The notes under the pieces were generated by a model, which was not told the DNA's origin, did no database searches, and saw only the letters and a list, made by a program, of their open reading frames with translations. DNA of 51,893 bases from Candidatus Uhrbacteria bacterium RIFOXYB12_FULL_58_10 (GTDB lineage: Bacteria; Patescibacteriota; Patescibacteriia; UBA9934; GWF2-40-263). Numbering within the stretch: the stretch's first letter is position 1; every line of letters starts with the position of its first letter. The translations under genes and the position numbers were made by a program. Positions 33,662 to 42,648 of the stretch are shown one piece after another. The DNA lies in the NCBI GenBank assembly GCA_943359455.1, contig CALRHL010000005.1, forward strand, positions 1-51,893, in the 5' to 3' direction.

Positions 33662-34012
33662 TTAATCGCGTGAAAGTCCAAGTGCGGATGCGAGAGCTGT
33701 GTTCATTTTTTTGAGCAGTGACTTTGAAAGGATCCCTACTTCACCAAGGACAATTTTTTTATCAAGTGTTGCGATTTTGTCACAGCGAATCGTTGAGGAC
33801 GCCTTTAGTCCTGTTTTTTTAAAGTCACTGTGAGTATTTGGAAGGGAAACATGAAACCGCGATTTGCGAAATGGGATAGAAGAAATAAATGCGACGATGG
33901 TATCTGGGGATTCTGCAAACGCGCAAGAAATAATAACGGCAGGTCGAATTTTTTGAGAGGAGAGATCGGTAAATGGGAACGGAACTAGGATAATTTTTCC
34001 ACGTTCAAACAT
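33662..34012 (-). CDS. MazF/PemK-type endoribonuclease toxin
   Basis: A 116-aa protein. The N-terminus RGKIILVPFPFTD followed by KIRPAVIIS is the usual PemK/MazF opening that carries the active-site arginine. The conserved S/T-containing strand corresponds to SSTIRCDKIATLDKK. Such toxins cut single-stranded mRNA. It is the second gene of a toxin-antitoxin pair, 22 nt after the antitoxin stop. A role in plasmid-like maintenance or stress is unknown. Confidence 0.87.
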   Translation of the reverse strand: MFERGKIILVPFPFTDLSSQKIRPAVIISCAFAESPDTIVAFISSIPFRKSRFHVSLPNTHSDFKKTGLKASSTIRCDKIATLDKKIVLGEVGILSKSLLKKMNTALASALGLSRD

Positions 34013-34034
34013 AGGACGGATTCTAAACAGGCTC

Positions 34035-34283
34035 TTAGTACTGTTTTTTCAGATCTTTTCGTGTATACAAATCAGGCTCTGTGTTTAGGAAATCAAACCC
34101 ACCCCCGTATTGATTCATGTTCGTTGATTCGCTTAAGGAGAGATTCGTTGAGTCAGGAAATCGAATGAGAAGGACCTCTGCTTTGTTTCGACGTCCAATC
34201 GCAATAGATCGCCGTGTTCGCTGTACGGTTCCAATGAGAAAGGAAAGATTTTTTCTCGCGTCTGTTGTTGTCATTACGGTCAT
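34035..34283 (-). CDS. Phd/YefM-like antitoxin
   Basis: An 82-aa protein starting MTVMTTTDARKNLSFLIGTV with RSIAIGRRNKAEVLLIRF, the DNA-binding and dimer fold of Phd/YefM antitoxins. The C-terminal part (about residues 48-82), polar and with no clear fold, should wrap the toxin. ATG 34283 is preferred over upstream codons because the promoter at 34310-34339 overlaps those. Pairing Phd-like antitoxin with a MazF toxin is a mixed combination seen in other bacteria. Confidence 0.75.
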   Translation of the reverse strand: MTVMTTTDARKNLSFLIGTVQRTRRSIAIGRRNKAEVLLIRFPDSTNLSLSESTNMNQYGGGFDFLNTEPDLYTRKDLKKQY

Positions 34284-34300
34284 AGAGAACGTTGAGTGAA

Positions 34301-34339
34301 TTTGTACAAATTGTACTAAATCTGATAGTTGGTTGTCAA
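34301..34339 (-). promoter_or_regulatory. Promoter and probable operator of the toxin-antitoxin pair
   Basis: On the minus strand TTGACA (34334-34339), 18-nt spacer, TACAAT (34310-34315). The palindrome TTTGTACAAA (34301-34310) and the direct repeat TTGTAC-AAA-TTGTAC overlap the -10, the expected place for autorepression by the antitoxin. Repression is inferred. Confidence 0.6.
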
Positions 34340-34445
34340 TGTGAGTAACACGATCCAACACGGCGTGTTGGCAGGATATGACGGCTGCCTAGTATTCTCT
34401 TCCAGTTTTTGGTAGAGTAAATATAAACATGTTTGATTTATTGTT

Positions 34446-35663
34446 ATGAGCTATACGGAAACAGAGAGTTTAATATTTAAGGATGCTCCCCGTTCAAATT
34501 TCTCTTCTGGTACTCAGAGACTGCTTTTAGAAGCAGCGCGACAAAATTCAATTCCTCTTGATCAGATTATAAAACGTGAGGCTTATGGCACAACACTAAC
34601 CGTGGATGGGAAGTTACCTTCTCCTGATTCAGGAAATTACAAAATTGTGGTGGAAGGGAACCTCGATTTGTTTCGTTCTGCCAAGAAGTTTGAAGCATCA
34701 GATCTCCCGGCATTTTTAAAAGTTGGTGGGGACTTACGAATTTCATCAGAGATATTTTTTCATAAGGATCCCAGTAAATCCCTGGACGTTTCTAGAAATA
34801 TTATCTTGGTTTTTCCTTCGAGTTTTGGTGATACAGAAAAACAACGGTATCGAGACGAAGTTGCGCTTCAGCAGGGTGTTAGTTTTGATGGAGAAATTGT
34901 ATTTGAAATGGAGAAATCTCCTGAGGATGATGTTGAGAAGCATCGTGAGACTAAGGAAGCGTTTGTTAGTCGTCTCGTGTTGATGACTCGCGAACAGTTT
35001 GCTACGTATCTGATCGAGGATTCCATGGAATATGGTGATCGAACAAATGAGTTGATGCTTCGACGTGGAGTCGGTCCAAGTGGAACCTTGTATGGAATTC
35101 TTGCTCGTCGAGCTGAGCTACGAGGTATTTCGTTTTCTGAAATGCAGAAAATAACGGAATTATCTGACGACGAACGTGACGGTTTTGATCAAGTCATGCG
35201 TTCGATTCGCGATGAATGGAGTACAACATCTCATGCATCTATAAAATTTGAAGTAGGGAATTTTGGATATATGCACTGGCGTTTTGGGACGTTACCTTCT
35301 TCAGATCGAGTAGAAAAAGCATACATCACCCTTCGTGATCCGATTCATCAGTTAACAGCTGAGGCAATGGATAAGGCTGTGCAAGCAATCGAAGCCACGG
35401 GATTTGTCGGTCAGTGCAAGGTAGGATATTCTGCAGATACTATGAGAAGTCGTTGTGATAATATTGTTATTCACGGGTCTAATATTGATGCAGTTCAACG
35501 AGCACGTGATGCAGCCGTCGTTGAACTTACGATGAATGGTGTGAATGTAAGCGCTATTGACCAAGGATATGACGAGAAAATTGCAGGCCAAATGGTGTCC
35601 CATAATCAAATTCTCGCCAATCAGATTAGCAGAGCACTCCTGGCAAAAAAACACGCTGTCTGA
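34446..35663 (+). CDS. Hypothetical soluble protein, first gene of an unknown cluster
   Basis: A 405-aa protein without membrane helix or recognisable domain. Residues 40-115 are beta-rich (TTLTVDGKLPSPDSGNYKIVVEGNLDLF); the middle is helical and the C-terminal third alpha/beta. ATG 34446 is the first in-frame start after the upstream stops. The next gene begins 11 nt after the stop, and 35816 and 37024 follow in the same direction with short gaps, so the four are probably an operon. Confidence 0.72.
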   Translation: MSYTETESLIFKDAPRSNFSSGTQRLLLEAARQNSIPLDQIIKREAYGTTLTVDGKLPSPDSGNYKIVVEGNLDLFRSAKKFEASDLPAFLKVGGDLRISSEIFFHKDPSKSLDVSRNIILVFPSSFGDTEKQRYRDEVALQQGVSFDGEIVFEMEKSPEDDVEKHRETKEAFVSRLVLMTREQFATYLIEDSMEYGDRTNELMLRRGVGPSGTLYGILARRAELRGISFSEMQKITELSDDERDGFDQVMRSIRDEWSTTSHASIKFEVGNFGYMHWRFGTLPSSDRVEKAYITLRDPIHQLTAEAMDKAVQAIEATGFVGQCKVGYSADTMRSRCDNIVIHGSNIDAVQRARDAAVVELTMNGVNVSAIDQGYDEKIAGQMVSHNQILANQISRALLAKKHAV

Positions 35664-35673
35664 TTTTAAATGT

Positions 35674-35814
35674 ATGAATCTATTGAAATTAAAAGAACAG
35701 TTAATTGAAGTAAACAAGCAGTACGTTTTGAATATGAATCAGCAGTTTCTTGACAAAGTAAAAGAGATTATTGAAAAGCGGGAGCAGATGGTGCGTGACG
35801 TGCTCGTCAAATAA
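35674..35814 (+). CDS. Small coiled-coil-like protein (46 aa)
   Basis: MNLLKLKEQLIEVNKQYV... is a short, charged, fully helical peptide with heptad-like hydrophobic spacing. It is placed between two larger unknown genes with gaps of 10 nt and 1 nt, which supports it as a real gene in this operon rather than noise. Function unknown; it may be a subunit or bridge for its neighbours. Confidence 0.55.
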   Translation: MNLLKLKEQLIEVNKQYVLNMNQQFLDKVKEIIEKREQMVRDVLVK

Positions 35815-35815
35815 T

Positions 35816-37003
35816 ATGAATAGACGCTCAAATATTGAGGGATTTGGATCAACAGAATCAAGGACCATGGCAGGTGATTTAGTGGAGAATGTTGTAGAAA
35901 ATGAGAAAAATGTTACAGAGCAATTTAAAGAATTTATTGAATCTGTTGTACGTGATGGAATCATGACGGTCAGGAAACTCACTCGCGAAAGTGATGAAAA
36001 AATAGCAGACATGATTTCAGAAAGTATGAAGGGCGGGATTGATTTGTCGATTTTTAATAAAGCAAATGAGGCGGCTAAGCCAGCAAAAGGAATCCTCATC
36101 AATCTTCAGGATAGATACCGACGTTTTCTCCCCGTCTTTTTTTCGCTTGGACTTGCGGGTCAACTTGAGCGTTTGACTCACCCACCCGTTGATGCGAGCT
36201 TTGGGAGGCGACAAGAAGCAGCTGTGCAACTTCGTGAGACTGGGATTACAGACGAGCGAGCGGATGCTTATAGCCCAGGGGTCAGTGAAGTGCTGAATCG
36301 TTCAGTACTTCCATTCGCCTATCAGTCTGTATCCGATATAATTTTTGAAGCACCTGAAAATTTAATATCGAATCATGAGAAAATTACAAGAGTTGCTCTT
36401 GGGAGCGAGCCATCACTTAATCAAGAGTGGCATTATGATAAATCACAACATCAGGATCGAGAAGACGCCTGGCGCCTCTATCTTGGCTTGCCACAAGAGT
36501 ACGGGACATTTGGAATTTCGGACTTCCAACCAGAGGGAAGTAAGGATGATGTGTATTACTACAAAATTAATGATTGGCTTGAAAAATATTCGGCATCCCG
36601 TGCTATGAGTGCAGCAGAGAGAGAGCAAATAAAACCGATCAAATTGATTGTCGACAGTATTGATTTGGCTTCTCAAATTGAAATAGGGGAAGATTTGGAC
36701 CGTTTAATCAATGGGGTTTATATTCCACGGCTTAACCAGGATATTACGCGGGCTCCAGGTCAGTCGATTATCGTGGAAGACATTCGGAAGTATACAACAG
36801 ACAATCAGGGTGGTGGAATCATGGGAAATTTTCGATTTTCAAAAGGTCATGATTCTAAAGGTCTCTACGTTTCTTACTATGATAATTGGGACCTTGGACC
36901 GACGATCGAAGGTGAAAATGGTCTGTTCGGGAAACCATTCGAAATATATGATCGGATCTATTACGACCCAACAACTTTCGATCCTATAGAGGTCGTGTTG
37001 TGA
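35816..37003 (+). CDS. Hypothetical soluble protein, third gene of the unknown cluster
   Basis: A 395-aa protein starting at ATG 35816, one base after the preceding stop. Residues 15-80 are helical and acidic (VENEKNVTEQFKEFIESVV); one weakly hydrophobic stretch lies near 100-115 (FLPVFFSLGLAG). The C-terminal 200 residues are rich in Tyr, Asp and Gly (DDVYYYKINDWLEKY, GLYVSYYDNWDLG). No domain recognised. Together with the next gene it may handle a surface or cell-wall process, but nothing proves this. Confidence 0.72.
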   Translation: MNRRSNIEGFGSTESRTMAGDLVENVVENEKNVTEQFKEFIESVVRDGIMTVRKLTRESDEKIADMISESMKGGIDLSIFNKANEAAKPAKGILINLQDRYRRFLPVFFSLGLAGQLERLTHPPVDASFGRRQEAAVQLRETGITDERADAYSPGVSEVLNRSVLPFAYQSVSDIIFEAPENLISNHEKITRVALGSEPSLNQEWHYDKSQHQDREDAWRLYLGLPQEYGTFGISDFQPEGSKDDVYYYKINDWLEKYSASRAMSAAEREQIKPIKLIVDSIDLASQIEIGEDLDRLINGVYIPRLNQDITRAPGQSIIVEDIRKYTTDNQGGGIMGNFRFSKGHDSKGLYVSYYDNWDLGPTIEGENGLFGKPFEIYDRIYYDPTTFDPIEVVL

Positions 37004-37023
37004 TTGTCATCTGAATTTATCGT

Positions 37024-39336
37024 ATGTGGCCATTTCGTTCACCGGAACAATCCCAACCTGATCCTTCTGCAAAAGGGATCAGTCCGTTTACGCGTGAGCA
37101 TGCAAAATCTGAGCGGAATGCACATCGCTTTTCGCGATTCTTGAAAGTTTGGTTTGTGGCGCATATGGCGGCATATCCGGTGCGAGAGGAGTTGTATGTC
37201 GTGGGAGGGAATGTGCCGAGAATGGTCGAGAAGGCTCTGAGTGATCGTGATCCAGAAGCACAGGCGAAACAGATGCTTGAGCAATACAGGTCAGAGATTG
37301 AGTCTGGCGAACCGATTCCTGTTGATCTGCTCACATTTTATTTGGAACAGGAAAAAGAATCGGCTGGCGTTTCGGGTGAGGAAATTTCGGTTGCAAAGGG
37401 GAAATTTGAGGAAATTATCGCGAAGGCAAAAGAAATTAAGGAAAAAGGAAGTTCTCGATCAGAAGTCCTTGGATACGTTTTGAAACAGCAAGGCGACTAC
37501 GATGATTCGTCGTCTCTCATGACCGATTTACTCGTTCGCGGCAAAGGTGAGTGCGAGGCGAGACAGCGATATATTTCTGCGGCTGTCCAACGATTGTATC
37601 CAGAGGATGTTTCTGCAGGAAAAATGAAATCCGAAACATTTCGTCCATGGGTCGACAAGCAAGGATTATTTCACCCTGGACATGTGCGTGTCGTCATTGA
37701 TCAGGGTGAACGTGTTGAGGTACTTGAAGGGGATGCGGTGAAATCTGATCCAGCGAAGGAACATGTAAAGATCACGAAAATCGAAACGACCAGATTGGCT
37801 GTCACAGGGTACGCGGCAAAGGAAGGTTTGTATGATCTCGACGAGGGATCACGGGTGAAACCGATTTCTGTGACGGATCAAGTTTCGCGTGCGGTGAAAG
37901 GAAGTCATAAATTGGAGAGTGCACAAGAGGCGTTGCACAACGCGCTGACGGACAACACCGTTGCCGCCTATCCAACTGCGGCAACAACGTACGGCCGAGA
38001 AGGTGTCGGTACGCGCGATGTTGATCCGCATCCTGTCGGTGACTCATGGGCTCCATCACGTTATGACTGGGATCACGCGATAGAGTTTACGCTCGTGAAA
38101 CCGTATCCGCTTCTCACCATGGAAAATTTCGATCGTGTGTACAATCCACAAAGTGGATATTTTGAGTTTGAAAAATATGATATTCCAGACCCGCTCGTGA
38201 TGAAAAAAATTGTGCAGATGCGAAATGAAAAACAGCGACGAAGCGGTCTTAAAGCTGGCACCATAATGATACGCAGTGATCAGAAACTTCCAATTGAATC
38301 TTTTGGAAATACACCTGTAGAGTTTTCCATTCGAAACGGATCGTATATTCCAAAGGAACTGGAGTCCATTTCTGTTTCGAAACTTTCTCTGTATGACGTG
38401 GATACTATTCCGAAAAATATTGCCAGCGTCCATTGGACGCCTGACGCCACGTTATTCATGACAGTGGCGGGCGAAGGAGACATAGATCCACATCATGCGC
38501 TCAGAAATTTTTTTGGACTCGCGCATGGAACATGTTCGATTCTTATCGATCCCATGAAAACTGTAAAGAATCGTCCCTCACTTTCGTCTGAAGTATTCAA
38601 CGGAGCAAATGTGGGCTCGCTGACCGTGTCAGGTCTTACCGTGCCATCATTTGGAACACTCCACGCTGAAAAAATTATTTTTGAGGGAAAGACAGAACCA
38701 GGTCAATTTCAAAGCGTGGGCGCTGACTATCTTTCGATTCAGTTTCCAGAAAACCAAAACGTTCTTGACCTTCCGTTATATCTTGATGACGGACATGGAT
38801 TTAGAATCGCAAATATTAAAACCGTAGAAGTACATGGGGTTGTCTATGGGTCAGAAGCATTCAGTCATGTTCCACTCAACACGCTTATTAGTCGCGTGGA
38901 AGGACCAATTGCGAACGATACATTCAAGAACACAAGGATCGTTCATGTCGTTCTGATGCAAGATCCGTTTTCTTCCTTCGACATTTCAAGAGTCAAATCT
39001 ACTGGTGTTGTAACAGTCGATCCCTATATCGGAAAAGGCGTTGGAATGGTCGTGTTTGTCCCATCTATGAATAATCTAACGGAATATGATGCGCAAGCAA
39101 TGGGTAAAGATGGAAAATCTATGCCAGGAATGACCCTCAGGGAACAGGTTGAGTTTTTGCGTGGATGGAATTTGATTGATTCTCATGTTTCGATTGTTGT
39201 TCTGACAGGTGAAAAACACGCAGAGCTCCGAGATCAGTACGGCGGCTTCGATAAAATTCCAGACAGTGCCTATCTAAAAGCGGACTACCTGAAAGGCGCA
39301 GGAAACGTTAAGCCAGCATTTGAGCGGTCGCAATAA
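37024..39336 (+). CDS. Large protein with transglutaminase-like and LRR-like regions
   Basis: A 770-aa protein. After an N-terminal helical part with one moderately hydrophobic stretch (VWFVAHMAAYPV), residues 165-245 contain GKGECEARQRYISAAVQ, HPGHVRVVID and VLEGDA. These offer Cys, His and Asp in the order and rough spacing of transglutaminase-like enzymes. Residues 510-650 contain irregular beta repeats (SEAFSHVPLNTLISRV, NDTFKNTRIVHVVL) like BspA-type leucine-rich repeats. It may be a cysteine peptidase-like enzyme with a binding solenoid. The 3' end overlaps ribH convergently by 29 nt. Confidence 0.65.
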   Translation: MWPFRSPEQSQPDPSAKGISPFTREHAKSERNAHRFSRFLKVWFVAHMAAYPVREELYVVGGNVPRMVEKALSDRDPEAQAKQMLEQYRSEIESGEPIPVDLLTFYLEQEKESAGVSGEEISVAKGKFEEIIAKAKEIKEKGSSRSEVLGYVLKQQGDYDDSSSLMTDLLVRGKGECEARQRYISAAVQRLYPEDVSAGKMKSETFRPWVDKQGLFHPGHVRVVIDQGERVEVLEGDAVKSDPAKEHVKITKIETTRLAVTGYAAKEGLYDLDEGSRVKPISVTDQVSRAVKGSHKLESAQEALHNALTDNTVAAYPTAATTYGREGVGTRDVDPHPVGDSWAPSRYDWDHAIEFTLVKPYPLLTMENFDRVYNPQSGYFEFEKYDIPDPLVMKKIVQMRNEKQRRSGLKAGTIMIRSDQKLPIESFGNTPVEFSIRNGSYIPKELESISVSKLSLYDVDTIPKNIASVHWTPDATLFMTVAGEGDIDPHHALRNFFGLAHGTCSILIDPMKTVKNRPSLSSEVFNGANVGSLTVSGLTVPSFGTLHAEKIIFEGKTEPGQFQSVGADYLSIQFPENQNVLDLPLYLDDGHGFRIANIKTVEVHGVVYGSEAFSHVPLNTLISRVEGPIANDTFKNTRIVHVVLMQDPFSSFDISRVKSTGVVTVDPYIGKGVGMVVFVPSMNNLTEYDAQAMGKDGKSMPGMTLREQVEFLRGWNLIDSHVSIVVLTGEKHAELRDQYGGFDKIPDSAYLKADYLKGAGNVKPAFERSQ

Positions 39337-39706
39337 CCGCGGCGCGGGCGTAGGGGAGGAGGCGGGGTTCGATTTGGTCGGGGAGAATTTCTGGGCCGAG
39401 GATGCCGAGCCCGATTGGTTTCATGAATTCGAGTTGGAGACGAATGATCGCGTCACAGACCGTTTGTCCCATAACAAGACCATGTTTTGTGGATCCACGT
39501 TCGATGATCCCAAGGGCGACGCATCCGTCGATGTCAGAGCGCATCAAGAGACGCTTGAGAGCGAGTGGTTTTTCAATGGAGCCAGGAACCCAAACTTCCG
39601 CAACGATCGTGAGGTTGTTTTCTGCGGCAGTTTTGCGCGCTTCTTCGAGCATCCGTTCGGCCTCTTTTTTGTGAAAGGAACCAAGGACGATGGCAATATT
39701 TGGCAT
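39308..39706 (-). CDS. ribH: 6,7-dimethyl-8-ribityllumazine synthase
   Basis: A 132-aa protein that forms the riboflavin precursor. It shows WVPGSIEKPLALKRLL (family V-P-G-A-x-E-x-P) and ALGIIERGSTKHGLV, including the catalytic histidine and the R-G-x-T phosphate loop. The N-terminus has S-F-H where many relatives have R-F-N. It is shorter than the usual 150 aa. It lies 17 nt after ribE on the same strand. Its stop lies within the 3' end of the convergent gene. Confidence 0.85.
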   Translation of the reverse strand: MPNIAIVLGSFHKKEAERMLEEARKTAAENNLTIVAEVWVPGSIEKPLALKRLLMRSDIDGCVALGIIERGSTKHGLVMGQTVCDAIIRLQLEFMKPIGLGILGPEILPDQIEPRLLPYARAAVIATAQMLA

Positions 39707-39723
39707 AGGAGGTCGTAGAGTCG

Positions 39724-40398
39724 TTAATTGTTAGAAATTGATTCTTGAAGCTCGCGCATGGTTTCGACGGAAAGGGATTTTCGGGCGATGAGTTCTTCGA
39801 GAAAATCACGTACAGTGTCAACCATCGCTTGTGTTTGGCGTTCGACCTCAAAATTTATTTGGTCACCAACTTTGCTCTGTTGGAACGTTGTCCGTCTGAG
39901 AGTTTCTGGAATGAGATAGGCGGTGACAGTTCGATGTTCTTTATTGACTTCGGCGATCGTGAGGCTTACACCGTTGAGTGCAAGGAATCCTTTGTTGAAA
40001 ACATATTTCATCCATGGTCCTGGAATTTCAACGGTCAGGATGAAATTATTTGGTGGAGTCTCGATGCGAATAATCGTTGAAGTTCCATCCACATGGCCAG
40101 ACACGATGTGACCACCTACTTCTGAGCTTGCGATTATTGATCGTTCAACGTTCACAAAATCTCCGATACGAATAGCGTATAGATTGGTGACAGTGAGTGT
40201 TTGTTGCATGACGTCAAAGACAAGTGTTTTTCCATCGATTCTCGTGAGGGTAAGACAGACACCATTTATGGCAACACTTGCACCTGTTTCAACTCCGTTC
40301 AACAGCTCTCTAGAAACATCAACCCCAATTGTTAAGAGACCGTCCTGAATTTGGACAGCTGTGACAGGATAGGCACTGTGAACGATTCCTGTGAACAT
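39724..40398 (-). CDS. ribE: Riboflavin synthase alpha chain
   Basis: A 224-aa trimeric enzyme that dismutates lumazine into riboflavin. It starts MFTGIVHS and has two lumazine-binding barrels: the first with GVCLTLTRI and FDVMQQTL, the second with GHIVSGHVDG and NGVSLTIAEV, ending near VERQTQAMV. ATG 40398 is set by the family N-terminus MFTGIV; longer upstream frames only read repeat R2 and antisense to the next gene. The first riboflavin steps (ribBA, ribD) are not in the window. Confidence 0.93.
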   Translation of the reverse strand: MFTGIVHSAYPVTAVQIQDGLLTIGVDVSRELLNGVETGASVAINGVCLTLTRIDGKTLVFDVMQQTLTVTNLYAIRIGDFVNVERSIIASSEVGGHIVSGHVDGTSTIIRIETPPNNFILTVEIPGPWMKYVFNKGFLALNGVSLTIAEVNKEHRTVTAYLIPETLRRTTFQQSKVGDQINFEVERQTQAMVDTVRDFLEELIARKSLSVETMRELQESISNN

Positions 40399-40431
40399 AA
40401 CAAGATCATCGTAGCAGGCAGTTGAAGTTTT

Positions 40432-40503
40432 GTCATTGCGAGGAGGTACGACGAAGCAATCCCGCGAGAGATTGCTTCGGTCGCTCCACTCCCTCGCAAT
40501 GAC
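40432..40503. repeat. 72-nt palindrome-ended repeat R2, copy 2
   Basis: GTCATTGCGAG (40432-40442) and CTCGCAATGAC (40493-40503), with internal AGCAATC and GATTGCT arms. It lies in the divergent ribE/antiporter intergenic region, just upstream of the antiporter -10. Related to 11501-11567 in dus. Confidence 0.85.
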
Positions 40504-40509
40504 AGAGTG

Positions 40510-40518
40510 TGCTAAAAT
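40510..40518 (+). promoter_or_regulatory. Extended -10 of a predicted leaderless promoter (antiporter)
   Basis: TGC-TAAAAT (hexamer 40513-40518), then 6 nt to the ATG at 40525. It touches the right end of repeat R2, so the repeat may contribute the -35 region. Confidence 0.45.
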
Positions 40519-40524
40519 AAGTCT

Positions 40525-42189
40525 ATGATACTGGAGGAACTTTTTTTTGAAATCGGGGCAGTGATGGTGATTGCGGCAGGACTCGCGATGCTGATTTCGC
40601 GTTTGCGATTGCCGATGGTGATTGCGTATCTCGTGACAGGAATCATTGTTGGTCCGAGCGTGTTTGCCCTGACACAAAACCCAGAAATTTTTGCAGCCAT
40701 GTCGAAAATCGGCGTGGCGTTTTTGTTGTTCACTGTTGGACTTGGACTCAACTGGAATCGCATGAAAGATGTTGGTGGAATCGCGCTTGCGACAGGTGTC
40801 GGACAGGTGCTTGTGACCTCCGCGGTTGGATTTGTGATCGGACGGCTCGTCGGATTCAATCCCGTCACGGCACTCTATGTCGCGGTTGCATTTTCTTTTT
40901 CCAGCACGATTATTATCGTGAAACTTTTGTCCGATAAAGACGAGCTCGACACGCTCTACGGTCGCATCAGTATCGGATTTTTGCTCGTCCAAGATTTTAT
41001 TGCCATGTTCATCTTGCTTGGTCTTGGCGCAATCTCAAACGGTGCCACCGTTCCAGACATCCTCCTCCAGTCAATTCTGAAAATACTTATCCTGATTCCG
41101 ATCTTGATCTTTGTCTCTGTAAGTTTGCTCCCACGTCTCGTTGCGTTTGCTGCCCGATCGCAGGAACTTCTGTTCGTCTTTTCGATCGCCTGGTGCTTTT
41201 TCGTTGCCGGAATCCTTGCCTGGTTTGGATTCGGAATTGAAATGGGTGCTCTCGTCGCAGGAGTGACATTATCTGGCACAGTTTTCGAACGAGAAATTAG
41301 TGCCCGAGTGCGACCACTCCGCGATTTTTTTCTCATCATCTTTTTCGTCGTTCTCGGAACTCAACTTGGTCTTTCGTCACTTTCAGCACTCATCATTCCA
41401 ACGATTATTTTTTCCCTCTATATCTTGATCGGAAATCCACTCCTCGCCATGCTTGTGATGCGATTGCTTGGATACCATCCGCGTACAGGATTTTTATCTG
41501 GGACAACCGTTGCACAAATTTCCGAGTTCTCTTTCATCGTGATCGCCATGGGAATCTCGATAGGACATCTCGATCCATCTGTTCTCACACTTGCAACAAC
41601 CGTCGGTCTTATTACGATCGCGAGTTCTTCTTTTCTCATTCAACACAACCACACCATCTACGAATGGTGTCGGCCATTTCTCAAATGGCTTGAACCACCT
41701 CGCGTTTTATTGAGTGAACAAAAAACATCGCATCCTTGCTCAACGGGATATCTGTTTGGTCTGCACGACATTGGTCATGCCGCCCTTCAAGCCCTCGACG
41801 ATATCCGCGCTTCCTTCATTGTTGTTGACTTTGACCCAACCGTGATTGCCAATCTGACACAAGCCAACGTTCCGTGTGTCTATGGCGACGTGAGTGATGA
41901 AGGATTTCTTGAAGAACTCGCGGCCGATCGCGCTTCATTCATACTTTCCACAATTCCAGAGGTGAGTATTAGTTTGGAAGTTTTGAGTTTTTTGCGAACC
42001 AGGAAATTTTCAGGGACGGTGATTGTGAGTGCACGAACATCTTCTGAATCCGAAAAGTGCTACGCGGCCGGCGCAACCTATGTGATTATTCCGGCAGTGC
42101 TTGGTGGAGAGAAGTTGCGCGAATTGGTCACAGAAAAGAAAACACGCAAAGTTCTTTGGGAAAAGCTTGCGGTATTGGACAAAATTTGA
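40525..42189 (+). CDS. CPA2-family cation:proton antiporter with TrkA-N domain
   Basis: A 554-aa protein of the KefB/KefC type. About twelve hydrophobic helices fill residues 1-375; GIIVGPSVFAL, FLLFTVGLGLNW and FSFSSTIIIVKLL are typical CPA2 segments, and QDFIAMFILLGLG carries the transport aspartate. Residues 400-545 form an RCK/TrkA-N Rossmann domain, with GLHDIG in place of the usual G-x-G-x-x-G and VDFDP as the acidic strand end. It probably exports K+ or Na+ for H+; the altered glycine loop questions standard NAD binding. Confidence 0.9.
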   Translation: MILEELFFEIGAVMVIAAGLAMLISRLRLPMVIAYLVTGIIVGPSVFALTQNPEIFAAMSKIGVAFLLFTVGLGLNWNRMKDVGGIALATGVGQVLVTSAVGFVIGRLVGFNPVTALYVAVAFSFSSTIIIVKLLSDKDELDTLYGRISIGFLLVQDFIAMFILLGLGAISNGATVPDILLQSILKILILIPILIFVSVSLLPRLVAFAARSQELLFVFSIAWCFFVAGILAWFGFGIEMGALVAGVTLSGTVFEREISARVRPLRDFFLIIFFVVLGTQLGLSSLSALIIPTIIFSLYILIGNPLLAMLVMRLLGYHPRTGFLSGTTVAQISEFSFIVIAMGISIGHLDPSVLTLATTVGLITIASSSFLIQHNHTIYEWCRPFLKWLEPPRVLLSEQKTSHPCSTGYLFGLHDIGHAALQALDDIRASFIVVDFDPTVIANLTQANVPCVYGDVSDEGFLEELAADRASFILSTIPEVSISLEVLSFLRTRKFSGTVIVSARTSSESEKCYAAGATYVIIPAVLGGEKLRELVTEKKTRKVLWEKLAVLDKI

Positions 42190-42204
42190 TACAGTTCCAT
42201 TCGT

Positions 42205-42648
42205 ATGGAACGATTATCAATGGAAATGAGATTGAAAGCGGCTCTCGCGGCCGGAGCAGATAAGCCAGGACTCAAGCCTGAAGACCGTTCTGATATTATC
42301 AGACAGTCCAGTAAGGAAGTGCAAGCCTTTCTCGCAGAGAAAAATCGCCCTGCGGCTTCAGATACTCAACATGTTGATATTCCACAAGATTCAGCAATAG
42401 ATCGTGCGATGGAGCAGAGGCGTGAATTTGAACAACAAATTAATGAGAAGAACCGCCAAGTTCAGGAGGCTATGGCTAGAGCCGATCAAGCGGCTCGATC
42501 CGCTCTGGTTGCGCGATCTCAAGGACGATTTGAAGGTCCACAGAGCGAAGAATCGTATCTTGCAACAGAAATTGTCCATAGGCGTCGGGCCGATATTTTA
42601 GCAAAGGAAAAAGTACTTTTATCTGATCAATTAAAAAAGACGGCTTGA
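42205..42648 (+). CDS. Hypothetical coiled-coil protein
   Basis: A 147-aa hydrophilic, almost entirely helical protein rich in Ala, Arg, Glu and Gln (IDRAMEQRREFEQQINEKNRQVQEAMARADQ region), consistent with a coiled coil. No catalytic motif. It begins 15 nt after the antiporter stop, so it is probably co-transcribed, and is followed by a terminator. Function unknown. Confidence 0.62.
   Translation: MERLSMEMRLKAALAAGADKPGLKPEDRSDIIRQSSKEVQAFLAEKNRPAASDTQHVDIPQDSAIDRAMEQRREFEQQINEKNRQVQEAMARADQAARSALVARSQGRFEGPQSEESYLATEIVHRRRADILAKEKVLLSDQLKKTA

Noticed and set aside
40399-40992. N-terminal extension of riboflavin synthase
   Set aside because: The frame continues upstream of MFTGIV only through repeat R2 and antisense to the antiporter gene; the family N-terminus fixes the start at 40398.
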